Source: Eutreptiella sp. 'Long Island Sound 2002' | Lineage: Eukaryota; Euglenozoa; Euglenophyceae; Eutreptiales; Eutreptiaceae | Length of the DNA: 64,000 nucleotides | Assembly: GCA_964036045.1 (NCBI GenBank) | Contig: OZ038392.1 | Location: 23,772,090-23,836,089, forward strand | Direction of reading: 5' to 3' | Shown: piece after piece, positions 18,647 to 28,723 of the stretch | How the letters are laid out: every line of letters begins with the position of its first letter | Position numbering within the stretch: the stretch's first letter is position 1 | Made by a program: the position numbers and the translations under genes | Notes under the pieces: generated by a model | What the model was told of the DNA's origin: nothing | The model's database searches: none | Seen by the model: the letters and a program-made list of their open reading frames with translations, nothing else

Positions 18647-21226
18647 CTCCTACACAGGGTGACACACAACCACCAGCCCGAGGTTCGCGAAGCGGCAGCC
18701 ATACGCATCAAAGAAGCGCAAATGGCCCGCAACACCTGCCCCCGTTGGATACTGGCGCAACACGGCATCTCCACCTCCGTGGGCACTGGCATCTGGGCCC
18801 AGCTGCAACTCCTCCTACCGCACCACACGCACGCCATCCTGACAAACCACCACTGCGATCAACAGGGGCCCCTCGTGGCCACGCACACCGACATCCACCG
18901 ACACCCGGCAGGCGAGGTGGACACCCTGCGCCTCGTGGGGGCCACCATCACCATAGTGTATATCACCCCAACACAGATGAAGATCATGGCTCAGTGCGAC
19001 GCCCGCCACGCTCCGTTCCTTTCCGACCCACAATGGCCAGCACGCCTCGTCTTCCAAGCGTACCTCCGCGCATGCGCTACGAAGGCAGGGCGCGACATGC
19101 TGGGGCCCAAGGACATCGACACGGCGTACAAGGCCTTCCAGCGCCAGCACCCCCGGCCCCACCCGAGCGAGCACGAGACCCCCAACAACGGCAGCACAAC
19201 GCAGGAGGAGCCCACCCCGTCAGCCGAAGGCTGGGCACCACCCACCATCCTGCTACTAGCACCAAACGGCCACAAACACGCTACCCGCACTGTCCAGCGA
19301 CACCATGCCCCCTGGTCCATCCCCAAACACAACGCACCGGTGACCGATGTACCACCAGTCAGACACAGTGACCAGGGCATACCACGCACGTGCTGGCACT
19401 GCGGCCCGGCAGCCCTCGACACTCCGTGGCCCCTGCTATACCTAATCTCCACCCACTACCACACCCCCACCGCAGCCGCCACCGCCGACCAGCAGGCATG
19501 GCTCTCCCCCTGGTTTGACACGGTACCCCCAGACCACCTGGCGCACGTAGCCTGGACCCGAACACCCACGGCGACATGGACGTTCACCAACGAGCGGGCA
19601 GACCCAGAAAGCGTGGCCATAGAGTACGACCGCTGCGACCCACACCACGCGGGACCTCAGGAGGCACCCATACGCCCCCTACAGCACAAATGCCCCACCC
19701 TCCGCGGCGACAAAGACGACAAGGAGCGGCGACAGACCATCACGTGCCAGAAGCTCCACCCCAATACGGGATACCTCTTCCACCTGATGTACGCGTACAT
19801 CACCCAGGGGCGCCCAGACAGGGGCCTCCTCCGCCTCACCCCACGAGCCCAGGCCATCATCACCCAGGGGATAGGCGTCTATGCAGCGCCGCTACTGCAA
19901 CCCACGCAAATCACCACCAGAACCGACCAAGGGAACCCCGTCTACGTCTATCATCCCACAGCAATTGCCCGCCTACCAATACCCAGCGACACCAACATCA
20001 TCTACTTCGGTGACGCATCCGGCACCCAGCAACGCACCCCCACGGTCGGTTGTGCCTCCGTGCGCATCACCCGGCGCGCAGACGGCCTCCACGTGGAACG
20101 GCACACCGGGGCCAATATCTTTGGGGCGTCCTCCCACGGCGAACTGCGCACCCTGGCAGACGCCGTTACCGCCACACCACCACCCGCAACGATCCGGCCC
20201 CGCAACATCTGGGTGGTCGTGGACGCCACGGTCGACATCCACCTCACCAGGCGCCTCGCGGACCTCCCCCTCCGCAAGGCATCCGAGTCCCGCCTCACCA
20301 CACAAGCGTTGGGGCTATGGATGGCCTTCAGGGGCATGCACCCCCAGGACGCCCTAAACATCGTCAAACAGGAGTCACACCGCTACGCATACGGCAACGG
20401 ACGCGCAGACACGCAGGCCAAACACCAGAGCACCAGCCACACCCCAGGGCTCGAACACGTACGACTGGACACCCCACACCACAGCCACCTGCAGCACGTG
20501 CCTCCGATACCCTCGGCCACACAGCCCCCCCAATGGATACCCGAGGACACGCCGTACACAGATCGAGACAAGCAGTACCACTACCCCACACCCATCCAGC
20601 AGCTGGCCACCACACTGGGCCACCCAGCGAACACCGAACTCCTCCGACGCCTCGAAGACTCCGTCCACACCCCCCTCTACTACTCCGTCCTGCGCCCGGA
20701 TAGCCTCCCAGCACACCTACAAAAACCCCGACTCCAACTCACCCTCGAACAGCTTCCCCTCCTCACCCGATACCACCGATGGTACGCGCGCCGCTCGATC
20801 CACGTCCCCGCAGAATACACCAAATGCATCTGTGGCCACGCGGAAGAAGAAACCTGGGACTACTTCAAGGTGTGCCCCCTGTACAGAGGACTGGACGTCC
20901 TGACAGACTGGAACCCAACCCACACCATCGCACAGCACGCCGGATGGCTGACGCAGTCCCCGGCGACCCAGCAACTCACCACTGTCCTCATGCAGACGGA
21001 GGTACTCGAGGCGGTCCGCAGGGGACTCGTCCCCACTGCCGTCTACACGTTGCTACGCACCCACGCGGATGACCCCCAGGCCATGGCGGCGCACATGCAA
21101 CGGACGGCCGTTGCCAAGACAGCGGAGCAGCTCACATACCGCACCCACAAATACCTGCAGCATGCAGCAACCCTGCCCCAAACAGACCAAGCCCACCTCC
21201 GCAACCTCCTGTTCTACCAACCATGA
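18647..21226 (+). CDS. LINE-A ORF2, connection, RNase H and zinc-cluster part
   Basis: This is the rest of the LINE-A polyprotein after the LINE-B insertion; it picks up the alignment to LINE-G ORF2 at LLHRVTHNH. It includes a region of about 440 residues after the RT with no recognised domain, then RNase H with the four acidic positions in place: Asp in YFGDASGTQ, Glu in SSHGELRTLAD, Asp in WVVVDATVD and Asp in NGRADTQAK. RNase H removes RNA from the cDNA hybrid. A C-terminal zinc-like cluster (KCICGHAEEETWDYFKVCP) follows. The stop TGA 21224-21226 overlaps the ATG of ORF3 at 21223 (ATGA), which suggests coupled translation. There is no stop within this part. Confidence 0.85.
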   Translation, partial: LLHRVTHNHQPEVREAAAIRIKEAQMARNTCPRWILAQHGISTSVGTGIWAQLQLLLPHHTHAILTNHHCDQQGPLVATHTDIHRHPAGEVDTLRLVGATITIVYITPTQMKIMAQCDARHAPFLSDPQWPARLVFQAYLRACATKAGRDMLGPKDIDTAYKAFQRQHPRPHPSEHETPNNGSTTQEEPTPSAEGWAPPTILLLAPNGHKHATRTVQRHHAPWSIPKHNAPVTDVPPVRHSDQGIPRTCWHCGPAALDTPWPLLYLISTHYHTPTAAATADQQAWLSPWFDTVPPDHLAHVAWTRTPTATWTFTNERADPESVAIEYDRCDPHHAGPQEAPIRPLQHKCPTLRGDKDDKERRQTITCQKLHPNTGYLFHLMYAYITQGRPDRGLLRLTPRAQAIITQGIGVYAAPLLQPTQITTRTDQGNPVYVYHPTAIARLPIPSDTNIIYFGDASGTQQRTPTVGCASVRITRRADGLHVERHTGANIFGASSHGELRTLADAVTATPPPATIRPRNIWVVVDATVDIHLTRRLADLPLRKASESRLTTQALGLWMAFRGMHPQDALNIVKQESHRYAYGNGRADTQAKHQSTSHTPGLEHVRLDTPHHSHLQHVPPIPSATQPPQWIPEDTPYTDRDKQYHYPTPIQQLATTLGHPANTELLRRLEDSVHTPLYYSVLRPDSLPAHLQKPRLQLTLEQLPLLTRYHRWYARRSIHVPAEYTKCICGHAEEETWDYFKVCPLYRGLDVLTDWNPTHTIAQHAGWLTQSPATQQLTTVLMQTEVLEAVRRGLVPTAVYTLLRTHADDPQAMAAHMQRTAVAKTAEQLTYRTHKYLQHAATLPQTDQAHLRNLLFYQP

Positions 21227-22441
21227 GAACCTACCCCATGACATACCAACACGGGACCCCCACCACGCCTACAGACCATCCACCGAGCACAACACTGGCA
21301 CGGCACACACGGGCAACAGAGGCACCGCACACACGCCCACCAGCATGCGCGCGCCGCCAGCCCCCATCCCTCCACGCCACCGTCCGTCCACAGGTACCAC
21401 GAACCGCCAGCCACCGCATGCCCCTGCCATGCAACCCAGACCACTGGGTCTGCCCTGGAGCCGCGCACCGCCTCACCCACTGCCCCCACTGCGGGGACCT
21501 CAACCCCCACCACTGCGAGCGGCCCGCGGCCCCAGTCGCACCCCCCCCCCGCCAGCCACCCCAGCTTCTTCCGGCCATTCACCGACACCCTTCGGGACCA
21601 CCTGGGAGGGTACTACGTGGCGGATGCGGCGGACCACGCATGGACCATAGCCGTGGCCACGGGCAGCACACCCCTGCCCCCCCACAGCCCACCCTTACGC
21701 CACAGCGGGGGCGGCTTGAACGTGGCGGCCCGCCACGTCCTCCTCGCCCTATACCTTCACCACCGTGACCTACACCTCCCAGACCCACAGCTCCCGGCCC
21801 CCCAAGCAGCAGCCCTGACGCCAGAAGCGTGGGCGGACAGGGCACCAGAGGAGATAGCAGCCTACCTCCGAATCACTTGCCGCCGGTTCAACACCACGCT
21901 CGGCCGACGGATAGGAACATCCTACCCATTCAGCGCACTCCTCTACCCAGCACACCACCCCCACTCCACGCAGCTGAGGCCCCCGGAGGGCTGGGCGTCC
22001 TTTTGGGCCGCCCACCTGGCAGCCCCCCACGAGGCCACCGCCACTCGGATGGGCCTCACGGACCAGCGCGCCTACGTCAGAGGACTCGAGGCGCGCCTCC
22101 GAGACGTGCACCGCTGGCACGCCCGCTCCCCGTCGTTCCCACAGAGACAGGGGGGTCCACCCGTCCCTGACACCCACCAGGCCAAGAAGACCAAAACAGG
22201 TCAGGGGGCCCGCCAGCGCGCCCGCCAGCAGGGCGCGACACCCCTACCAGGGCCCGTGTCCAGCCACACCGCACCACCCCACGCCCAGACCCCCGGGGCA
22301 CACCAACAGCACCGCTCCCACCAGCGCCCACCACCACCAAGGTACCGCAGCATCCTAACCCTGCAGCCCAGCCAGCCACCACCGACCACACACGTCCACA
22401 GCATGCCAGGACCACCATACGCGCAGAGCCAGGGGACATGA
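21223..22441 (+). CDS. LINE-A ORF3, unknown protein with Cys/His cluster
   Basis: It starts at ATG 21223 inside the ORF2 stop. The first 110 residues end in a Cys/His cluster (LPCNPDHWVCPG, then HCPHCGDLNPHHCE), possibly a zinc finger. After a run of ten C at 21541-21550 the homologous reading moves by one phase and continues as SFFRPFTDTLRDHLGGYYV, then LTPEAWADRAPEEIAAYLRI and EATATRMGLT...YVRGLE. LINE-B shares the end of this part (EATATRMGLTNQ). The function is unknown. The stop TGA 22439-22441 again overlaps the next ATG (22438, ATGA). The phase change is best explained by a one-base homopolymer change or sequencing error. Confidence 0.5.
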
Positions 22442-24335
22442 CACCACCAACACCACCACCACGCCCCCGTCCCTCCCAGCCCCTACCCCCTGATGCCCCA
22501 ATACTACGGCGACTCCCACCAGCTACATCCCCACCACGCCCAAGCACACCCGGGACCCACGAACAACCCACCCCACCCGGCACACATCACCGCACCACAC
22601 CATCACGTATACAACCACCACCAGCCCCTACCACCACACCCACCAACGCCGGGGTACCACACACAACCAGCACACCGTCAACACCACCACCACGCGGTCC
22701 AGCACCACCCGCCGCCCCCACTACACGGGCCCACAACACACGAGCCATGGTACACCCCGATGGACCCGCGGGGAGCCGGGCACGCACACCAGCAACACCA
22801 GGGCCTAGTAGGAGCGCCCCACCACCACCAGCAGCCCCCCCACCCACACCCCAGCAGCCACCCATTACATACGGACCACCGCCCCACCTGGACGCCCATG
22901 CGGCCGCCTCCCACCCACACCTCGGCACCACAACCAGCCAGGGACCGCAAGGACCGCACTGCGCACACACGCAACACCCACACGACCCGCAGGGACGCTC
23001 AGACCCCCAGCCAGCACAACACCCACCCCCGCCCCCCCCACGACCAACAGTGCCACCCCCACACCACCCCCCCCCGCCCCCCCCCCGAGACCAGGCCACA
23101 GACGCAACACACGGCAACCCTTGCCAGCCGATTGATGTCGATGCGCCCGCCGACACACACCACCGAGAGTCTTCCCTCCCGCGGGCCCCACAAGAAACCC
23201 CATCACCGGACCCCACACGCGACAACGACGACCAGCCCCCCCCACCCACATCCCCCCCCCCATCACAGCCCGCACCACCTGCCGCCGCACCGGCCGAACC
23301 CTACGCCCTGCACAACCCCGCAGCGGTACGGCAGCACCTCCGGGGACTCGGGGACCACCTTGGTCCAGGCGGCCACCCTGCGCGAAGGCGTCCGAGACTT
23401 CCTCTTCAATGCCTTCCTCCACGTCGCCCGACACGAACGCCCCCCACTCGCCACCCAAGATGGCGAGAGCCCGCCCCCCAAGGGGGACCGAATCTGGGTG
23501 CCCCCCATCGACTGGGGGCGACACCTAGTCCGACACTCCGTGCCGGAGCGGGAGGACACCCAGGGCCGCATCCGCTACCGCGAGCCGAACATGGCCCGGC
23601 CCGCACCCAGCGCCACCCCCAGCAACACCAAAGAGTGGGAGCGGGAAACATCGGTAGCCCAGATGGCCTCCCTGAGCAAATTCAGGCACCACATCCCGGG
23701 GGACATCCCCACCCCCGATGACCGGCAGCCAGCCCCCTCCAAATACATGACCCTCATGTACAATCTGCTCTACACCCTCTCCGCCACCCACTACCACGCA
23801 CCAACTGGCCACTGGGTGGTCCACGGCACCGACTCCCTCCTCCCCGCCGACTACGCCCCCCCCCCCCACAACCCAGGCCTCGACAGGTACGCCAGGGAGG
23901 ACGAGCCGGACGACCCCCACATCTGGGGCACGTGGGAACGCAAGTCCCTGGACACGCTGCTCTCCATCCGCAGCGGCAACCAGGGCCTTGGTAGGGCGAT
24001 GTATTGCCTTGCCAAGTGGACGCAACGGACCTGGGGAATCCCCAGGGACCGGTGGCTGTGGAAGGTCACGCTGCGCCCCCAGCAGAGGGAGGCCCCCCCG
24101 AACCGCATGGGGACCCACCCCCCCAGGCCCCACCACCCTACAGCTCTGCCCATACATGGTGGCAGCCCGCCTCATGGCGCTGCTGTGGCCGGGCCCCCAC
24201 ACCCCCACCCAAAACTACTCCCACCTCACAGACGAGGACATGCCCGGCATCCAGCGATGCTTCTTCCGCACCCTCGACTACCTCCAGCAAACACACCCAC
24301 GCGTCCTGGAGCAGATATGGACACCCCCCGGATAA
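22438..24335 (+). CDS. LINE-A ORF4: damaged Ulp1/C48-like protease candidate
   Basis: It begins at ATG 22438 overlapping the ORF3 stop, with the same Pro-rich opening as LINE-B (MTPPTPPPRPRPSQ) and the QPIDVDAPAD motif. The folded domain follows from about 23280. Relative to LINE-B about 56 bp are missing near 23354, which shifts the frame, and the candidate catalytic His is Leu (YNLLYTL). The Asp (HGTDSLL), the WTQRTWGIP block and the Cys (LQLCPYMVAARLM) remain, the last in a different phase after a run of seven C at 24093-24099. It ends at TAA 24333-24335. This copy should not be active. Confidence 0.5.
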
Positions 24336-24962
24336 CCCACGTGCCCGCACAGCCGAGGCAACGCCACCACACCGCCACATGCACCTACACCGGCACCAGC
24401 ACGCACAGGTCACCAGGGAAAGCGCGCGCACACGCCCGGTGCCCGAACCCGCACCCTCGTTCTCACTACTCGCAGGACCCAGCATCCTACGCCCGCCCCT
24501 GCAGCCCAGGGCCCTCCGCCGTCCCCCACGGCCCTCTCCTCCGCCTCCGGCTCCACAACCTCCACCACCACAACCACCTCATCCAACACCACCACCACGT
24601 CCTCATCCAGCACTCCACCCCCGAAACGGCGGGGGAAAGCTCCCAAACGGGCCCCCAAACCCGTCCCCACCGCGAGCAACCCCGCCAGCGCCAAGGCCCA
24701 CACCCCGACGAGGCCCGCACCCGCAGCCCGGCCGAAACCCAAGACCGCCGCCAAGTAGCCGCCCAAATTCGTCGGCGCGCCGCAGCCGCAACCCGCAGCC
24801 AAACCCAAGCCCCAGCCCAGGCCCGGCGTCACAACGGCAGCGCGAGCTCGACCACCCGAGGACGTCCTCTATGACATTCAGCCCCAGCCATCCCAGGCCC
24901 GGAGGCAGCAGCGCCCAGCACGGCGCCCCCCCACCGTCACCGACGCCACTGCCAGCACCTTC
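24336..24962 (+). other. LINE-A Pro/Lys-rich segment before ORF5
   Basis: Counterpart of 15358-15954 in LINE-B. It is probably the N-terminal half of ORF5, given conserved codons for DVLYDIQPQPSQARRQQRP just upstream of 24963. No domain is recognised. Confidence 0.35.
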
Positions 24963-25940
24963 ATGGCGGAGCGCGCCGCGGCCGAAGCGCGACGCACCTC
25001 GTCCCGCCACCTCTCACAGTCCGCACCCCAAGCCCACGGACCGCCCCCGACCGGACCAGATCGACGCCAGGGTCCGCCAGCAGCGTCCCTGCCCCCCTAC
25101 CAACCCTCGATGTCAGCCCACATACAGCGCATGCCCCGCTACCGCCGCCGCCGCGAGTCCCAACCCCACCCCGAGGCGGAGACCGTGCGCGCACACCCGC
25201 GAGTCCACATCCGCTCGCGCCCCCACTCCCCGCGCACCCCCAGGCCCGCCACTGCCACCAGTCCCCACGACCCCGTCACACCCACCCACGCCAACTCCTC
25301 CGCCCAAGACTGCGGCCCCGCCCAGGGACAGTGGTGGCAGCGCTGGACCCACACGCAGCTCTGGGAGCTGCGAAAGTGGGCCCGGGCAGAGCCCTCCTTC
25401 GAGGGCCTGGTCCACCGGCTCCGCAAGGGGTCGTTGGAGAACTGCTGCCTCCGGCCGGCGGCTGGGTCGATGCCGCAGGCCGCATGGGAAGCCATGCTGG
25501 CCGATGCGCTCCACCCCCTGGGAGTCCACCCCGCAACCTCCCCGCGCCCCAGGACCACCCGTATGTCCTCAGGCGCCTGCGGGAAACCCTCCAGGAGACA
25601 CAGCGAGACAGCATCCGCCTATGGGACAACACCCAAAGCCGGACCCCGCACACACACACCCCCTCACCACCGCAGAAGCGTCGGCGCACCGACACCGGCC
25701 GCACCCACAGCACCCCAGGAGCCCTGCGCGCCACACAGCACGACGCGCCTTACCCCCCAGCCAGCGGCGCCGCCACCTAACCCCGTTACCCAGCAGACCA
25801 CCGCCCCGGGGCGCCACGCCAGGCCCAGCCCAAAAAACACCAAGCGAACCGGAAGCCGAAGGACGCCAAGGCACACGACAACGGGCACCGCTACGCCCAA
25901 AGGCACCGAACCCAGGCCCGCAACCGTCACAACCGCCTAA
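24963..25940 (+). CDS. LINE-A ORF5: protein with conserved MPQAAWEA domain
   Basis: A 325-residue frame (MAERAAAEARRTSS) with a basic, Pro/His-rich first half and the domain shared with LINE-B and LINE-G: WELRKWARAEPSFEGL, ENCCLRPAAG, MPQAAWEAMLADALHPLG. After that domain the phase differs from LINE-B, so the last hundred residues are probably out of frame. The reading frame of LINE-B continues there with RNLPAPQDHPYVLRRLRGTL. No enzyme motif is visible. It closes the coding part of the element. Confidence 0.5.
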   Translation: MAERAAAEARRTSSRHLSQSAPQAHGPPPTGPDRRQGPPAASLPPYQPSMSAHIQRMPRYRRRRESQPHPEAETVRAHPRVHIRSRPHSPRTPRPATATSPHDPVTPTHANSSAQDCGPAQGQWWQRWTHTQLWELRKWARAEPSFEGLVHRLRKGSLENCCLRPAAGSMPQAAWEAMLADALHPLGVHPATSPRPRTTRMSSGACGKPSRRHSETASAYGTTPKAGPRTHTPPHHRRSVGAPTPAAPTAPQEPCAPHSTTRLTPQPAAPPPNPVTQQTTAPGRHARPSPKNTKRTGSRRTPRHTTTGTATPKGTEPRPATVTTA

Positions 25941-26396
25941 CCGAGCCAAAGCCCCAACACAAATCAAACCCGAGCCACACCCCAAAACCGCTAACCCTTG
26001 ACTCCTAACCAGGCCCACCAAGGGGACAACGTTGCCACAGCCTACACCCACAGCCCACACAGCCGCCTAACCGGACAGCACCTGAAGCAAAGAGACACCT
26101 AACCAAACCCATCCTGACCGATACCCGTGTACATCAGGACGCGCGAGCCGCACCCCTGGGGCGCAACCGCCGCCAAAGCACCGACCACACACGCCAGATG
26201 ACACAACACTATTGCACCGCTGCACCAACTGCCCGTGCCTGTGCCTGCAGTGTACGCGCGCCCCTGTTTTTTTTCCATTTCAAAAAAAAAAAACGAAAGA
26301 AAAACGAAACAGAAAAAAACAAAAAAACGAAAATCAGTGGGGGAGGAAGAGAGACACGACCACCAATGGCACAGGCGCACCGCACACAGCGCGCAC
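25941..26396 (+). other. LINE-A 3' UTR, proximal part with A-rich tracts
   Basis: It holds one copy of the 189-bp unit duplicated in LINE-B and A-rich tracts at about 26270-26336. No gene is seen. Confidence 0.5.
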
Positions 26397-27373
26397 ACCG
26401 GTGAACAGGCGCCACGAGGGCCAGGACACCGCACACGCGCGTGCACCGAGGGCAACAAAGGAACGGGACACCACGGCCTGGCACACCGGTGAACAGAAGT
26501 CAAGAGGCCCAGGACACCGCACACACAAAACAGCACACTGAGCGGGCACACCGGTGAACAGGAGCCAAGTGGCCCAGGACACCCGCACAAACACAACAAA
26601 AGACAGAGCAGGCACACCGGTGAACAGGAGCCAAGTGACCCAGGACACCGGGCACCCAAAGCAACACACCGAGCAGGCGCACCGGTGAACAGGAGCCAAG
26701 TAACCCAGGACACCGCACACGCAACACATCACACCGAGCGGGCACACCGGTGAACCGGGGCCAAGGGGCCCAGGACACCGAACACGCAACACAACACACC
26801 CAGCGGGCACACCGGTGAACATGAGCCAAGTGGCCCAGGACACCGCAGACACAACACAACAAACCGCGCGGGCACACCGGTGAACAGGAGCCAAGTGGCC
26901 CAGGACACCGCAAAAACAAAACAAAAGACAGAGCAGGCACACCGGTGAGCAGGAGCCAAGTTACCCAGGACACCGCGCACGCAAAGCAACACACCGAGCA
27001 GGCGCACCGGTGAACAGGAGCCAAGTGGCCCAGGACACCGCAAATACAAAACAAAAGACAGAGCAGGCACACCGGTGAGCAGGAGCCAAGTTACCCAGGA
27101 CACCGCGCACGCAAAGCAACACACCGAGCAGGCGCACCGGTGAACAGGAGCCAAGTGGCCCAGGACACCGCACACGCAACACAACACACCCAGCGGTCAC
27201 ACCGGCAAACGGGAGACAAGAGGCCCGGGACACCGCACACGCTACACACCACACCGAGCGGGCGCACCACTGAACAGGAGCCAAGTGGCCCAGGACACCG
27301 CAGACACAACACATCAAACCACGCGAGCACACCGGTGAACAGGAGCCAAGAGGCCCGGGACACCGCGCACACG
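26397..27373 (+). repeat. 65-bp minisatellite in the LINE-A 3' UTR
   Basis: About fifteen units with a regular 65-bp spacing (for example CCGGTG at 26682, 26747, 26812, 26877, 26942, 27007, 27072). Each has the palindrome CACCGGTG and then AGGAGCCAAGTGGCCCAGGA. Some units alternate, giving a 130-bp higher-order period between 26877 and 27137. The interval sequences vary. No gene is expected here; the long minus-strand frames are a by-product of the repeat. Confidence 0.9.
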
Positions 27374-27714
27374 TAGGGCGGCCGAGGGACAGGAAAGAAC
27401 CAGCACTCCATGGGTTGGACACACCAGGGCGACCCGGCCGACCCACCGGGCCAGGGGCAGGAGCGTTACTCCAAGGCCACTGGTCCGAGCCCGGCCAGGC
27501 TGCATCGGGGACCATGGTAAACCCGGAGCCATGGAAGCAACCAGTGACAGGCGAGCCGGTACACAGTCCAGGAGGGGGTCGCCTGCCAGGCAGAGTGGCC
27601 CCGCAACTCAAGCCAAAAGGGTGAGGCGGTTGTACCGTAGACAAGCGGGAGCAATACCCCTTGTGGTGAGAGATACTCCACACGGCTGGGCAGCCCCCAG
27701 AGCTGCCGCCCAAA
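27374..27714 (+). other. LINE-A 3' UTR, distal part
   Basis: Single-copy within LINE-A and matched by LINE-B (12594-12952, minus strand). No coding potential is seen. Strong conservation between the two copies reflects their common family. Confidence 0.5.
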
Positions 27715-27762
27715 GGAGGGGGCATGTGGCCCTACCCATGGACACATGTGGGGACACCCTCC
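27715..27762 (+). other. Conserved 3' UTR hairpin, LINE-A
   Basis: GGAGGG (27715-27720) pairs with CCCTCC (27757-27762), and CATGTG (27723-27728) pairs with CACATG (27743-27748). It is preceded by GCCCAAA, as in LINE-G. The structure lies about 180 bp before the 3' end, where LINE RTs often recognise their RNA. Confidence 0.6.
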
Positions 27763-27925
27763 CACCTGGGACACATGGACCGGGTGGCCGCGACAATGCC
27801 TTCCCAAGCACAGGCGGAGGTGGCTCAAGAGGCACCTGACATAGGGCAGTGGGAGGGACAGGACGTCCCCTTGGTAAGACCTTCTTCCCGCATTGTCAAA
27901 GAAGGCATCCCGAGCTCCCGAAGAT

Positions 27926-27940
27926 ACCTACCCACCTACC
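27926..27940 (+). repeat. 3' tail of LINE-A
   Basis: A (CTAC)-type run (ACCTACCCACCTACC) ends the element directly before the right target duplication. The same tail ends LINE-G at 61177-61194 and, in complement, starts LINE-B at 12363. Confidence 0.75.
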
Positions 27941-27951
27941 TCAGCACCCAC
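27941..27951. repeat. Target-site duplication of LINE-A, right copy
   Basis: TCAGCACCCAC, identical to 9050-9060. Confidence 0.85.
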
Positions 27952-28350
27952 ATGACCGCTGGACTCATGGGTCCACTTCAGTAGCGCTGTGACTCTGTCA
28001 CTGGGTATCACGATGCGGTCCTCGTGCCAGAGGTAGCTCTTGTCCCTCTTCCACTGCTCTTGGTTGACCAGGAGGGGTTCAAGGCGCTTCTCCAGGCGCT
28101 TATAGATATCCCCAAACTCCTTAAGGTATTCCGCTTGTTGGGGTCCATCTAGGGGTCGTATCATAGTCATGTTGAGGTCCAAGTGTACGTCCATACGGCT
28201 GAACGCCTCCTTAGCCAGCGCTTCAGACCGAGCACCAATCAGGGCGTCGACGTTATTCTGGCTAATGTAGCCCGCACACTCGTTCTTCACCCTCTGGATA
28301 TGGTATCCCGTCAGCCGTAGTTGGCTGAGGTAGGTCCACCAGCGCCGTAG
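27952..28350 (-). pseudogene. Gypsy RNase H to integrase linker and zinc HH half
   Basis: The frame is in phase with the RNase H part above it, separated by a TAG at 28351-28353. It contains the connection LRRWWTYLSQL and, at its end, the HH half of the integrase zinc site (KWTHESSGHVGAE). The CC half is at about 8.94 kb, beyond LINE-A. The two parts fit without loss when LINE-A is removed. Confidence 0.65.
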
Positions 28351-28704
28351 CTATGCCTTCTCAGGTGGGGGACCATTCTGGAAAGTGCGGACCGGCTCTT
28401 GGTCGCACAGCCAGACCACAGGGTTACTCCCCAACAGTTGTGCCTGAGAGGATAGCACCAGCATACCCGCGATCAACTCCTGCTCATAGGTGGAGTAGTT
28501 CCCCCTGGCCTGGTTCCATTTCCAGTTCCAGTGGCCCAAGGGTACTAGGACCCACTTGTCGTCAGAGTAGCTGTGCTTGAAAGTTCCATCTTGGTTGTGA
28601 CTTTCCTTCCCCCATTGGGAAATAGCCAAGTCGAACTCCTCCTTCTCTAGTGCTTGCCATTGGAACAACGTTCCACCACCGCCCACATTGCTGGCGTCGG
28701 TCAC
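28351..28704 (-). pseudogene. Gypsy RNase H domain
   Basis: It starts with the RNase H opening VTDASNVGGGGTLFQW (first catalytic Asp), then STYEQELIAGMLVLSS with the catalytic Glu, and VVWLCDQEPVRTF with the third acidic residue, in the order found in Ty3/gypsy pol. It degrades genomic RNA after cDNA synthesis. The sequence VTDASN is interrupted on its upstream side by LINE-R at 28724-30548, in codons for EGEIIL. The domain ends at TAG 28351-28353, in phase with the integrase zinc region, so this is a disabled polyprotein. Confidence 0.75.
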
Positions 28705-28723
28705 CAGGATAATCTCACCTTCT
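28705..28723. repeat. Target-site duplication of LINE-R, left copy
   Basis: CAGGATAATCTCACCTTCT, identical at 30549-30567. Gypsy pol reads through (EGEIILVTDASN) if one copy and the insert are removed. Confidence 0.9.

Larger units (their letters stand above)
9061..27940 (+). mobile_element. LINE-A: 5'-truncated giant LINE (carrying LINE-B)
   Basis: The insert is flanked by an 11-bp target duplication and begins inside ORF1, so it is 5' truncated. Order on the plus strand: ORF1 tail, in-frame UGA, ORF2 (endonuclease and RT; RNase H and zinc cluster after the LINE-B insertion), ORF3, protease-like ORF4, ORF5, and a 3' UTR with A-rich tracts, a 65-bp minisatellite, a hairpin and a final (CTAC)-type tail. 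Without LINE-B it is about 12.6 kb. Stops (TAG 12246-12248), an approximately 56-bp deletion near 23354 and homopolymer frameshifts indicate that it is inactive. Confidence 0.85.

Noticed and set aside
26397-27373. CRISPR-like array (regular repeats with variable intervals)
   Set aside because: The period is 65 bp with diverged units and no constant repeat/unique spacer pattern; it lies in a eukaryotic LINE 3' UTR and there are no cas genes.
26099-27725. Minus-strand frames with repeated LLFTGVPA peptides
   Set aside because: They are translations of the 65-bp minisatellite; the same peptides appear in LINE-B for the same reason.
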